From Candidatus Omnitrophota bacterium (GTDB lineage Bacteria; Omnitrophota; Gorgyraeia; Gygaellales; Profunditerraquicolaceae): 11,551 nt of DNA. The notes beneath the pieces are model-generated. The model was given only the letters and a program-made list of their open reading frames with translations, was not told where the DNA came from and did no database searches. The stretch spans positions 2,191 to 13,741 of the forward strand of contig JAQTRM010000001.1 in assembly GCA_028711825.1 (NCBI GenBank), given 5' to 3'. The translations under genes were made by a program, and so were the position numbers. The number at the start of each line of letters is the position of its first letter. Positions within the stretch are counted from its first letter, which is position 1. Below are positions 5,729 to 10,913 of this stretch, piece after piece.

Positions 5729-6760
5729 ATGGCAAGGATCGGGATACTTACAGGCGGCGGGGATTGCCCGGGATTGAACCCGGTGATCCGCGCGGTAGTG
5801 CGGAAGGCTTTATTGGAAGGTTATGATCTGGTAGGAATTAAGAACGGGTGGAAAGGGCTGGTGGAAAACGATACCATGCCTTTGGATATTAACGCGGTTT
5901 CGGGTATTCTGCCCAAAGGCGGTACGATACTGGGGACAAGCCGCACCAATCCTTACAAAAAAGAAGGCGAGCTGCAAAAAGTAAAAGATAATTTCAAAAA
6001 AATCGGACTGGATGCCCTGGTAGCGGTGGGAGGAGAGGACACTCTGGGTGTTGCCTCTAAATTGGTAAAGGATGGGATCCCTAATATCGTAGGTGTTCCT
6101 AAAACCATTGATAACGACCTTTCGGCCACCGATTACACCTTTGGTTTCGATACCGCGTTAAATGTCGCTACCGAGTGTATCGATCGCCTGCATACTACCG
6201 CCGAAAGCCACCATCGTATTATTGTGGCGGAGGTCATGGGTAGGCATGCCGGGTGGATCGCGATCGAGGCGGGAATCGCCGGAGGCGCGGATGTGGTTTT
6301 GATCCCGGAGATTCCTATTGATATCGAAGAAGTTTGCCGGATTATCAAGAAAAGGCATGAAAGAGGCAAGACTTTCAGTATTGTAGTAGTTGCTGAAGGC
6401 GCCCAGTTCAAAGACGGTTCTATGGTTACCCAGGAACAGAAACTTGATTCTTTCGGGCACGTAAGGCTGGGCGGGATCGGAGAGAACCTCGCGCAGCAGA
6501 TTGAAAAAGCGACAGGTTATGAGACTCGTGTCAGTGTCTTGGGGCATATTCAAAGAGGAGGGTCTCCTACCGCTTTCGACCGGGTACTTGGTACTCGTTT
6601 CGGAGTAAAAGCGGTAGAATTGATAGTGGCCAAGAAATTCGGGCAGATGGTGGCGCTTTCAGGGAATAAGATAATTGATGTCCCGCTGTCTGAAGCGGTA
6701 AAAGAATTAAAGACCGTAGATAAGGATTTTTACGATATCGCCAAGGTGTTTTTCGGGTAA
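5729..6760 (+). CDS. 6-phosphofructokinase, predicted PPi-dependent (group III, mixed-substrate type)
   Basis: Phosphorylates fructose 6-phosphate to fructose 1,6-bisphosphate. The 343-residue protein has the PFK core: ILTGGGDCPGLNPVIRAVV at 6-24, PKGGTILGTSRTNP at 62-75, PKTIDNDLSATDYTFGFDTA with catalytic Asp128 and Asp130, EVMGRHAGWIA, and LGHIQRGGSPTAFDR near the C-terminus. The residues that set the phosphoryl donor are diagnostic: GGEDT at 101-105 has Asp at 104, where ATP enzymes have Gly, and PKTIDND has Lys125, where ATP enzymes have Gly. In studied PFKs this Asp/Lys pair blocks ATP and favours pyrophosphate, as in the actinobacterial PPi-PFK of Amycolatopsis. I therefore predict PPi use and reversibility. 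ATG 5729 has GGAGG 10 nt upstream. It is the last gene of the accB run and is followed by the repeat block. Confidence 0.9.
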   Translation: MARIGILTGGGDCPGLNPVIRAVVRKALLEGYDLVGIKNGWKGLVENDTMPLDINAVSGILPKGGTILGTSRTNPYKKEGELQKVKDNFKKIGLDALVAVGGEDTLGVASKLVKDGIPNIVGVPKTIDNDLSATDYTFGFDTALNVATECIDRLHTTAESHHRIIVAEVMGRHAGWIAIEAGIAGGADVVLIPEIPIDIEEVCRIIKKRHERGKTFSIVVVAEGAQFKDGSMVTQEQKLDSFGHVRLGGIGENLAQQIEKATGYETRVSVLGHIQRGGSPTAFDRVLGTRFGVKAVELIVAKKFGQMVALSGNKIIDVPLSEAVKELKTVDKDFYDIAKVFFG

Positions 6761-6762
6761 CC

Positions 6763-7060
6763 GGTATGGCCTTGTGGCAGACACTCGGCGTTTATAAGCA
6801 CCCCGCCAAAGAGGTTTGGCGGGTGTCCGCCTGTGGCGGAGTATTACGCCGGTGTGGCCTCGTGGCAGATACCTGGCGCTAATCAGCACTCCGCCAAGAA
6901 TCGTGGCGGATGTCCGCCTGTGGCGGAGAATTGCGCCAGTATGGCCTTGTGGCAAGATACCTGGCGCTAATAGGAATTGCGCCAGTATGGCCTTGTGGCA
7001 AGATACCTGGCGCTAATAGGAATTGCGCCAGTATGGCCTTGTGGCCAATTGCGTCGGTGT
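6763..7060 (+). repeat. tandem array of hairpin-forming repeats
   Basis: Most of the 379-bp gap between the phosphofructokinase gene and gmhA is this array. Five copies of a core GRTATGGCCTTGTGGCA… start at 6763, 6851, 6938, 6984 and 7030, giving unit lengths of 88, 87, 46 and 46 bp and a truncated last unit. Each core folds: GCGCCAG(T/G)AT pairs with ATACCTGGCGC around a GCC-TTGT-GGC inner hairpin (6933-6967 and 6979-7013). Units 1 and 2 carry an extra insert of about 40 bp with two more hairpins (CCCGCCAAA/TTTGGCGGG at 6802-6824 in unit 1, and TCCGCC/GGCGGA in both). Units 3 and 4 look like deletion products that lack it. There is no credible reading frame, no CRISPR-like unique spacer, and no T-tract. 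Confidence 0.85.
6938..7029 (+). repeat. perfect 46-bp tandem duplication inside the array
   Basis: Bases 6938-6983 and 6984-7029 are identical over all 46 positions, and the repeat continues for about 15 bp into 7030. Identity without a single change points to a recent duplication, or to slippage, in this part of the array. Copy number may therefore vary between cells or strains. Confidence 0.9.
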
Positions 7061-7077
7061 TGCCAGAGATATATAAA
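7049..7077 (+). promoter_or_regulatory. possible sigma-70-type promoter for gmhA
   Basis: TTGCGT at 7049-7054 and TATAAA at 7072-7077 are separated by 17 bp. The -10 box lies in an AT-rich patch (ATATATAAAATA) that stands out from the GC-rich repeats on both sides. The -35 box is a weak match and comes from the end of the last repeat unit, so the repeat may have supplied half of the promoter. This is a prediction from pattern only. Confidence 0.35.
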
Positions 7078-7083
7078 ATAGTC

Positions 7084-7130
7084 ACACCCCGCGCAGATAG
7101 GTATTGCGCGGGTGTTACCCCCGTGGGTAA
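7084..7130 (+). other. two consecutive hairpins in the gmhA leader
   Basis: ACACCC(C)GCGC at 7084-7094 pairs with GCGCGGGTGT at 7106-7115, with one bulged C. Directly after it, TTACCC at 7115-7120 pairs perfectly with GGGTAA at 7125-7130 around a CCGT loop. The second stem ends inside the start of the gmhA ribosome-binding site (AAGGAG, 7129-7134; ATG 7140). The 7101-7130 stretch aligns with the repeat core at 6841-6865. This is either a translational control element or a fossil repeat copy; I cannot tell which. Confidence 0.5.
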
Positions 7131-7139
7131 GGAGAAAAG

Positions 7140-7718
7140 ATGCAGGAGAGGATAAAGGATATACTTCTGGAAAGTATTCAGGTCAAGGAAGAAATTCTGC
7201 GGAACCAGGTCGGTCAGATTGAAGTCATCGCCAGGCTTATGATCGATTGTCTTAAAAAAGACGGTAAGGTCATTGCTTTCGGCAACGGTGGTTCGGCAAG
7301 CGACAGCCAGCATATTGCCGCCGAATTGGTGGGGCGTTTTAAGAAGGACCGTTCCGCCCTGGCAGGGGTGGCATTGACCACCAATACTTCCATACTTACC
7401 TCTTTGGCTAACGATTACGGCTACGACGTGGTTTTTTCGCGCCAGATTGAAGCTCTTGGAAAAAAGAACGATGTGGTTCTGGGTATTTCGACAAGCGGAA
7501 AAGCAAAAAACGTGGCTTTGGGCATTAAACAGGCCAAAAAAATGGGAATCAAAACGGTTGCTTTGAGCGGCGGCGACGGCGGAGAAATCGTAAAGCTGGC
7601 GGATGTTTCCCTGGTTGTTCCTTCCAGGATTACCGCCAGGATCCAGGAAGCGCACATTACTATTGCCCATATCATATGCGAAATGATCGAACAGGAACTT
7701 TGCCAGGAGCAAAAATGA
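7140..7718 (+). CDS. gmhA: phosphoheptose (sedoheptulose 7-phosphate) isomerase
   Basis: GmhA converts sedoheptulose 7-phosphate to D-glycero-D-manno-heptose 7-phosphate, the first step to ADP-heptose for the LPS inner core or other heptosylated surface glycans. The 192-residue protein is a SIS-domain enzyme of normal length. It has FGNGGSASDSQHIAAELVGRF at 47-67, with the metal-binding His58 and Glu62, the sugar-phosphate loop ISTSGKAKNV, and the C-terminal QEAHITIAHIICEMIEQ with the expected Gln and His. ATG 7140 has AAGGAG 5 nt upstream, but that site abuts a hairpin. It appears to be first in a new transcription unit, gmhA-rfaE2-thiD2-thiE-thiC. Its TGA overlaps the rfaE2 ATG as ATGA. The heptose kinase and phosphatase are not in the window. 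Confidence 0.95.
   Translation: MQERIKDILLESIQVKEEILRNQVGQIEVIARLMIDCLKKDGKVIAFGNGGSASDSQHIAAELVGRFKKDRSALAGVALTTNTSILTSLANDYGYDVVFSRQIEALGKKNDVVLGISTSGKAKNVALGIKQAKKMGIKTVALSGGDGGEIVKLADVSLVVPSRITARIQEAHITIAHIICEMIEQELCQEQK
7705..7709 (+). promoter_or_regulatory. ribosome-binding site deciding the rfaE2 start
   Basis: AGGAG lies within the last codons of gmhA and ends 5 nt before ATG 7715. It supports ATG 7715, which overlaps the gmhA stop as ATGA, over the in-frame GTG at 7781, which has no recognisable site. Confidence 0.6.
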
Positions 7719-8302
7719 AGCTTCGCGGGCTAAAGCCCGCGGCTTCCCGGAGCGGAATACTGAGCGGCCATTGTTCAACCGTGCCTTCAAGAACGCGGGT
7801 TTCTGGCCGCGAATGTATAAAATCCCTTTCTTACCTGAAGAATGAGTTGTATCGTTTAAAAAGCCGGGGCAAAAAGGTTGTTTTTACCAATGGTTGTTTC
7901 GATATCCTGCATTACGGACATGTTAAATATCTGCAGGATGCGCGCGCTAAAGGAGACTGCCTTGTGGTGGCGGTTAACAGCGACGCCTCGATCCGCCGGA
8001 TCAAAGGAAAAAACCGTCCGGTAGTAGGGGAAAATGACCGCCTGAAGGTTGTTTCTTCGTTGGGTTGTGTGGATTTCGCGGTTTTGTTTAACGAGGACAA
8101 TCCTCTTAAGGTTATCAAGGCGCTTAAGCCCGATGTCCTGATCAAGGGGGCGGATTGGAGCAAAGACAGGATAATCGGGGCGGATTTCGTGAAAAGTTAC
8201 GGCGGCAAGGTTCTTACCGTCAAGCTGGTCAAGGGCCGTTCCACTACCGCGTTGATTGAAAAGATTGTCCGGGATTTCGGCTGTTCTTTAAACCATGGAT
8301 AA
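7715..8302 (+). CDS. rfaE2: D-glycero-beta-D-manno-heptose 1-phosphate adenylyltransferase, standalone, with odd N-terminal extension
   Basis: Transfers AMP from ATP to heptose 1-phosphate, giving ADP-heptose; it is the C-terminal half of the bifunctional HldE/RfaE of enterobacteria, here a separate protein. The cytidylyltransferase-fold signatures are clear: VVFTNGCFDILHYGHVKYL at 55-73 with the HxGH nucleotide-binding motif (His66, His69), VAVNSDASIRRIKG, RPVVGENDR, KPDVLIKGADW and GRSTTALIEKI. From ATG 7715 the protein has 195 residues, about 35 more than usual. Residues 2-36 (KLRGLKPAASRSGILSG onward) have no family resemblance and are encoded by a REP-like palindrome and a second hairpin. 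The ribosome-binding site and the ATGA overlap favour this start. The family domain itself begins near residue 36. It overlaps thiD2 by 8 nt. Confidence 0.93.
   Translation: MKLRGLKPAASRSGILSGHCSTVPSRTRVSGRECIKSLSYLKNELYRLKSRGKKVVFTNGCFDILHYGHVKYLQDARAKGDCLVVAVNSDASIRRIKGKNRPVVGENDRLKVVSSLGCVDFAVLFNEDNPLKVIKALKPDVLIKGADWSKDRIIGADFVKSYGGKVLTVKLVKGRSTTALIEKIVRDFGCSLNHG
7717..7746 (+). repeat. REP-like palindrome at the gmhA/rfaE2 junction
   Basis: CGCGGGCT at 7724-7731 and AGCCCGCG at 7734-7741 are perfect inverted arms around AA, extended by GAAGC at 7717-7721 and GCTTC at 7742-7746 with a 2-nt bulge. It begins inside the gmhA stop and the rfaE2 start codon and is translated in frame as the start of RfaE2. 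GCGGGCTAAAGCCCGC-type palindromes are a common bacterial repeat form, and an inner CGGGCTAAAGCC is shared with the element at 2678-2733. A second, looser hairpin follows (GCGGCCA 7764-7770 with TGGCCGC 7804-7810). Confidence 0.75.
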
Positions 8303-8714
8303 TATTGCCCGCATAATCGACGCGAATCTGAACCGGGCCAAAGAAGGGCTGCGGGTATGTGAAGAAGTCTCCAGGTTTATTCTGGAGGACAAAATACTTA
8401 CCGCGCAGCTTAAACGGGTAAGGCATAAAATTTCTTCTTTAGGCGCCGCGTTTTATCCGGTTGATAAATTACTCGGCCGGCGTAAAGTGGCAACGGACGC
8501 CGGGAGGCTTAATTCCAGCGGCGAGTTGAAGAGGCGCTGCTGCGGCGATATCTTCAGGGCTAACCTTCAGCGGGTTAAAGAGTCATTGCGGGTGCTGGAA
8601 GAATTTGGTAAATTAAAGAGCAGGCGGGCTGCGTTGGATTTTAAAAGGGCCAGGTATAAAGTCTATGAAATCGAGGAATGTTCTTTTAAAAAGATCTCAT
8701 CTTTGTCCTGTTAA
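8295..8714 (+). CDS. thiD2: ThiD2-type hydroxymethylpyrimidine-phosphate kinase
   Basis: This 139-residue protein matches the ThiD2 family, best known as the extra N-terminal domain of many ThiE proteins and as a standalone kinase of about 130 residues. Published work on the family found that it phosphorylates HMP-P to HMP-PP but not free HMP, unlike classical ThiD. Visible features are RIIDANLNRAKEGLRVCEEVSRFIL at about 6-30 and the repeat-like GDIFRANLQRVKESLRVLEEF at 84-104, each followed by a basic helix (LKRVRHKI, FKRARYKV), with RRKVATDAGRLNSSGELKR between. It is followed in the same reading frame by thiE, after two stops and 42 nt. ATG 8295 overlaps the end of rfaE2 by 8 nt and has a poor ribosome-binding site, so translation is probably coupled. 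I found no classical ThiD in the window. Confidence 0.85.
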   Translation: MDNIARIIDANLNRAKEGLRVCEEVSRFILEDKILTAQLKRVRHKISSLGAAFYPVDKLLGRRKVATDAGRLNSSGELKRRCCGDIFRANLQRVKESLRVLEEFGKLKSRRAALDFKRARYKVYEIEECSFKKISSLSC

Positions 8715-8739
8715 GATCCTCGTTTTGCGCACGCCGTTT

Positions 8740-8756
8740 GAGGCGGGGTTTGCCTC
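8740..8756 (+). other. hairpin over the thiE ribosome-binding site
   Basis: GAGGC at 8740-8744 pairs with GCCTC at 8752-8756, immediately before the GTG start at 8757. The left arm and loop (GAGGCGGGG) are also the only plausible ribosome-binding site for thiE, so the stem would hide it. The stem is only 5 bp and a role is speculative. Confidence 0.35.
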
Positions 8757-9401
8757 GTGAAAGTTCTTTCCGGCCGCCTGGCCGCTTTTAACAGGATTTA
8801 CCTGATCCTGGATAAAGAGGTTTTTTCCGGCCTTTCTTTGGAAAAAAAAACAAAGCTTTTCAGCAGCCGTTCGATCGGCATTATTCAGCTGAGGGATAAA
8901 AAAAGTTCTAAGCCTGAATTGCTGAAATTCGCTCTTGAAATCCGGAGCAGGTTTGATTTTTCCGGCAAGCTCTTTATCATTAACGATTACCCGGATCTCG
9001 CGGTTGCCTCCATGGCTGACGGTGTGCATCTGGGTCAGAGTGATTTGCCTCTTAGAAGGGCCAGGGATCTTTTGGGGAAAGAGATGATCCTTGGCATATC
9101 CTGCCATACCCTGGATCAGGCTTTGAAGGCGCAGGATGACGGCGCGGATTATCTCGGGATCGGGCCGGTTTATTCTACGGCCACCAAACCGGGATGCCGC
9201 CAGATCGGCCTGCGGGAATTAAGCAGGCTTAAAGGAAGGATCCGGATACCTTATTTCGCGATCGGAGGCATCGATAAAGAAAATCTGGAGCAGGTAAAGG
9301 CCTCCGGAGGAAATCGGATTGCCGTTTGCGGGGCGGTTTTAAAGGCCGCCTCTCCCGGAGAAGCGGCGGATCAATTATTGAACAAATTAAGGAAAATTTA
9401 A
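8757..9401 (+). CDS. thiE: thiamin-phosphate synthase
   Basis: ThiE joins HMP-PP and the thiazole phosphate to give thiamin phosphate. The 214-residue protein is a TIM barrel of usual length, with GIIQLRDKK at 41-49 (Arg46, Lys48), INDYPDLAVASMADGVHLGQ at 75-94 (Asn76, Asp77, Gln94), ILGISCHTLDQA, GADYLGIGPVYSTATKPG for the phosphate and pyrophosphate site, PYFAIGGID, and RIAVCGAVL at the C-terminus. The GTG at 8757 is the first start after two in-frame stops that separate it from thiD2; the purine-rich GAGGCGGGG upstream serves as ribosome-binding site but lies in a small hairpin. In many bacteria these two domains are fused; here they are separate neighbours. thiC follows after 6 nt. Confidence 0.94.
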   Translation: MKVLSGRLAAFNRIYLILDKEVFSGLSLEKKTKLFSSRSIGIIQLRDKKSSKPELLKFALEIRSRFDFSGKLFIINDYPDLAVASMADGVHLGQSDLPLRRARDLLGKEMILGISCHTLDQALKAQDDGADYLGIGPVYSTATKPGCRQIGLRELSRLKGRIRIPYFAIGGIDKENLEQVKASGGNRIAVCGAVLKAASPGEAADQLLNKLRKI

Positions 9402-9407
9402 AATAGA

Positions 9408-10691
9408 ATGACACAGCTGGAATACGCGAAAAAAAACATTGTCACCGGTTTAATGCGCAAAATAGCTTCCCGCGAAGGAATGCCGTCTGCCAAACTTTGT
9501 CGTCTTATCGCTGAAGGAAAGGCGGTTATTCCCTTGAACAAGAAGCATAAGATATCGAAGCCTTGCGCGATCGGCAGCGGCCTGGCAACCAAGATCAACG
9601 CCAATATCGGGACTTCCACCGACGAGTCGCGCCTTGAAGATGAGATTAAAAAGCTTAAGGTTGCTTTGAAGTATGGAGCGGACGCGATAATGGATTTGAG
9701 TGTGGGCGGTGACCTTGAAAAGGTGAGGCGTGAAGTCTTGAAGGTTTCTACGGTCCCCGTAGGCACGGTACCGGTTTATGAAATTTCGGTAAGGGCGCAA
9801 AAAAAATATAATGATTTTATCAGGTTTGACGCGCAAGATATGCTTGAGGTCCTGGAATGCCAGGCCAGGCAAGGAGTGGACTTTTTTACCATACATTCCG
9901 GTGTTAATCGTGAAAGCCTGGGAGCGCTTAAAAAGCACAAAAGACTTATGGGCGTTGTCTCCCGCGGCGGGGCGATTACCGCCAATTGGATGGCTTCGCA
10001 CGGCAAGGATAATCTGTTCTATGTGCATTTTGATGAGATCCTTGAAATCGCCGCCAAATACGATGTTACCTTGAGCCTGGGAGACGGTTTAAGGCCGGGA
10101 TCAATTTTGGATGCCACCGATAAGGCGCAGATTACGGAATTAAAAAATCTCGGAAAACTAGCCGCGCGGGCCAGGGCCAGGGGTGTTCAGGTAATGATTG
10201 AAGGCCCCGGGCATGTTCCCTTAGACCAGATTAAAAAAAATATCCTTCTTGAGAAAAGATACTGCCAGGGCGCCCCTTTTTATGTCTTGGGCCCGCTGGT
10301 AACCGATATCGCCCCGGGATATGATCACATTACTTCAGCCATCGGGGGAGCGCTGGCGGCGAGTTACGGCGCGGATTTTCTTTGTTATGTGACCCCCGCG
10401 GAGCATCTGCGCCATCCTGATTCCTCCGACGTGCGTGAAGGGGTAATTGCTTCCCGGATCGCGGCGCATGCCGGGGATCTTGTAAAACGCAGGCCCGCGG
10501 CGATCGGCTGGGATAAGGATATTTCGGAAGCCCGGAAAGCCAAGGATTGGAAAAGACAGATCGCTTTGTCGATTGACCCGGAAAAAGCCAGGGATTACCG
10601 TCTTTCCAGTAAACCCAGCCTTTCCGATGTTTGCACGATGTGCGGCAGGTATTGTTCTATTAAATTAATGGAAGGGTGTGACAAGAAGTAA
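9408..10691 (+). CDS. thiC: phosphomethylpyrimidine synthase, radical SAM
   Basis: ThiC rearranges 5-aminoimidazole ribotide to HMP phosphate, using an iron-sulfur cluster and S-adenosylmethionine. At 427 residues it is of the short type without the N-terminal extension of the E. coli protein. Landmarks include IGSGLATKINANIGTS, IMDLSVGGDL, DFFTIHSGV, SRGGAITANWM, LGDGLRPGSILDATDKAQ, IEGPGHVPLDQI, LGPLVTDIAPGYDHITSAIG, YVTPAEHLRHP, and DVREGVIASRIAAHAGDL. The C-terminal cluster motif is CTMCGRYC, with Cys409, Cys412 and Cys416. That is a CX2CX3C spacing, one residue shorter than the CX2CX4C of E. coli; I believe other short ThiC proteins share it, but this needs an alignment. It is the last gene of the run. 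A TPP riboswitch, the usual control of thiC, was not found upstream. Confidence 0.96.
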   Translation: MTQLEYAKKNIVTGLMRKIASREGMPSAKLCRLIAEGKAVIPLNKKHKISKPCAIGSGLATKINANIGTSTDESRLEDEIKKLKVALKYGADAIMDLSVGGDLEKVRREVLKVSTVPVGTVPVYEISVRAQKKYNDFIRFDAQDMLEVLECQARQGVDFFTIHSGVNRESLGALKKHKRLMGVVSRGGAITANWMASHGKDNLFYVHFDEILEIAAKYDVTLSLGDGLRPGSILDATDKAQITELKNLGKLAARARARGVQVMIEGPGHVPLDQIKKNILLEKRYCQGAPFYVLGPLVTDIAPGYDHITSAIGGALAASYGADFLCYVTPAEHLRHPDSSDVREGVIASRIAAHAGDLVKRRPAAIGWDKDISEARKAKDWKRQIALSIDPEKARDYRLSSKPSLSDVCTMCGRYCSIKLMEGCDKK

Positions 10692-10812
10692 CCGGTAATC
10701 GTTGTCAGTTCTGAGAAACGTGCCGGAAAGATAGAGATAAGGCATATTTAACCTAAAGCAGGTTTTCTCTACCTGTACCTTTACCTCTATCTAGGTAAGA
10801 TATGTATCTAAT
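10692..10812 (+). other. structured spacer between thiC and the tRNA gene
   Basis: No gene is seen here. Several short inverted repeats occur: CCGG…CGTT with AACG…CCGG (10692-10726); AACCT/AGGTT (10750-10764), followed by TTTCTCT; a longer pairing of AGATAGAG (10729-10736) with CTCTATCT (about 10785-10792); and TACCT/AGGTA (10782-10797). The last two share bases and cannot form together. The AACCT hairpin with its pyrimidine tail could be a weak terminator for thiC; none of this is certain. Confidence 0.3.
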
Positions 10813-10883
10813 GCGGGTGTAATTCAATGGTAGAATGGCAGCTTCCCAAGCTGCATACGGCGGTTCGATTCCGCTCACCCGCT
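10813..10883 (+). tRNA. tRNA-Gly (anticodon CCC)
   Basis: A full cloverleaf can be drawn by eye. The acceptor GCGGGTG (10813-10819) pairs with CACCCGC (10876-10882), with T10883 as discriminator. The D arm is ATTC/GAAT. The anticodon stem GCAGC/GCTGC encloses the loop TTCCCAA, giving anticodon CCC at 10845-10847. The T arm is GGCGG-TTCGATT-CCGCT, with one G-T pair. The 3' CCA is not encoded and must be added after transcription. It decodes the GGG glycine codon. It lies alone between thiC and a lipoprotein gene on the same strand. Confidence 0.95.
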
Positions 10884-10913
10884 TAATAAATAACAGGCAG
10901 CTTGGCAGGGTAG

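Noticed and set aside
6761..7048. Intrinsic terminator after the phosphofructokinase gene
   Set aside because: There are many strong hairpins in this region, but none is followed by a T-tract, so intrinsic termination cannot be claimed.
6763..7060. CRISPR array
   Set aside because: Units are 46-88 bp and differ by internal indels; the segments between the cores are themselves repeated rather than unique, and there is no cas gene nearby.
6816..7155. Short plus-strand open frames over the repeat array
   Set aside because: Their residues simply repeat with the DNA units and no ribosome-binding site or family resemblance is seen; they follow from the repeat lacking stops in those frames.
6879..7790. 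Long open frame on the minus strand (about 300 codons) over the repeats and gmhA
   Set aside because: It is antisense to a clear gmhA; its other end is made of low-complexity repeat translation and it matches no family I know.
8712..8757. Frameshift breaking a thiD2-thiE fusion
   Set aside because: Both genes are already in the same frame; the break consists of stop codons and there is no frame change. Both products look complete.
10711..10716. CTGAGA, the signature hexamer of the TPP riboswitch
   Set aside because: It lies downstream of thiC, and the other conserved blocks (the ACC…GAACCTGA part and the GGATAATGCC…GCGTAGGGAA part) are missing, so a riboswitch is not supported.
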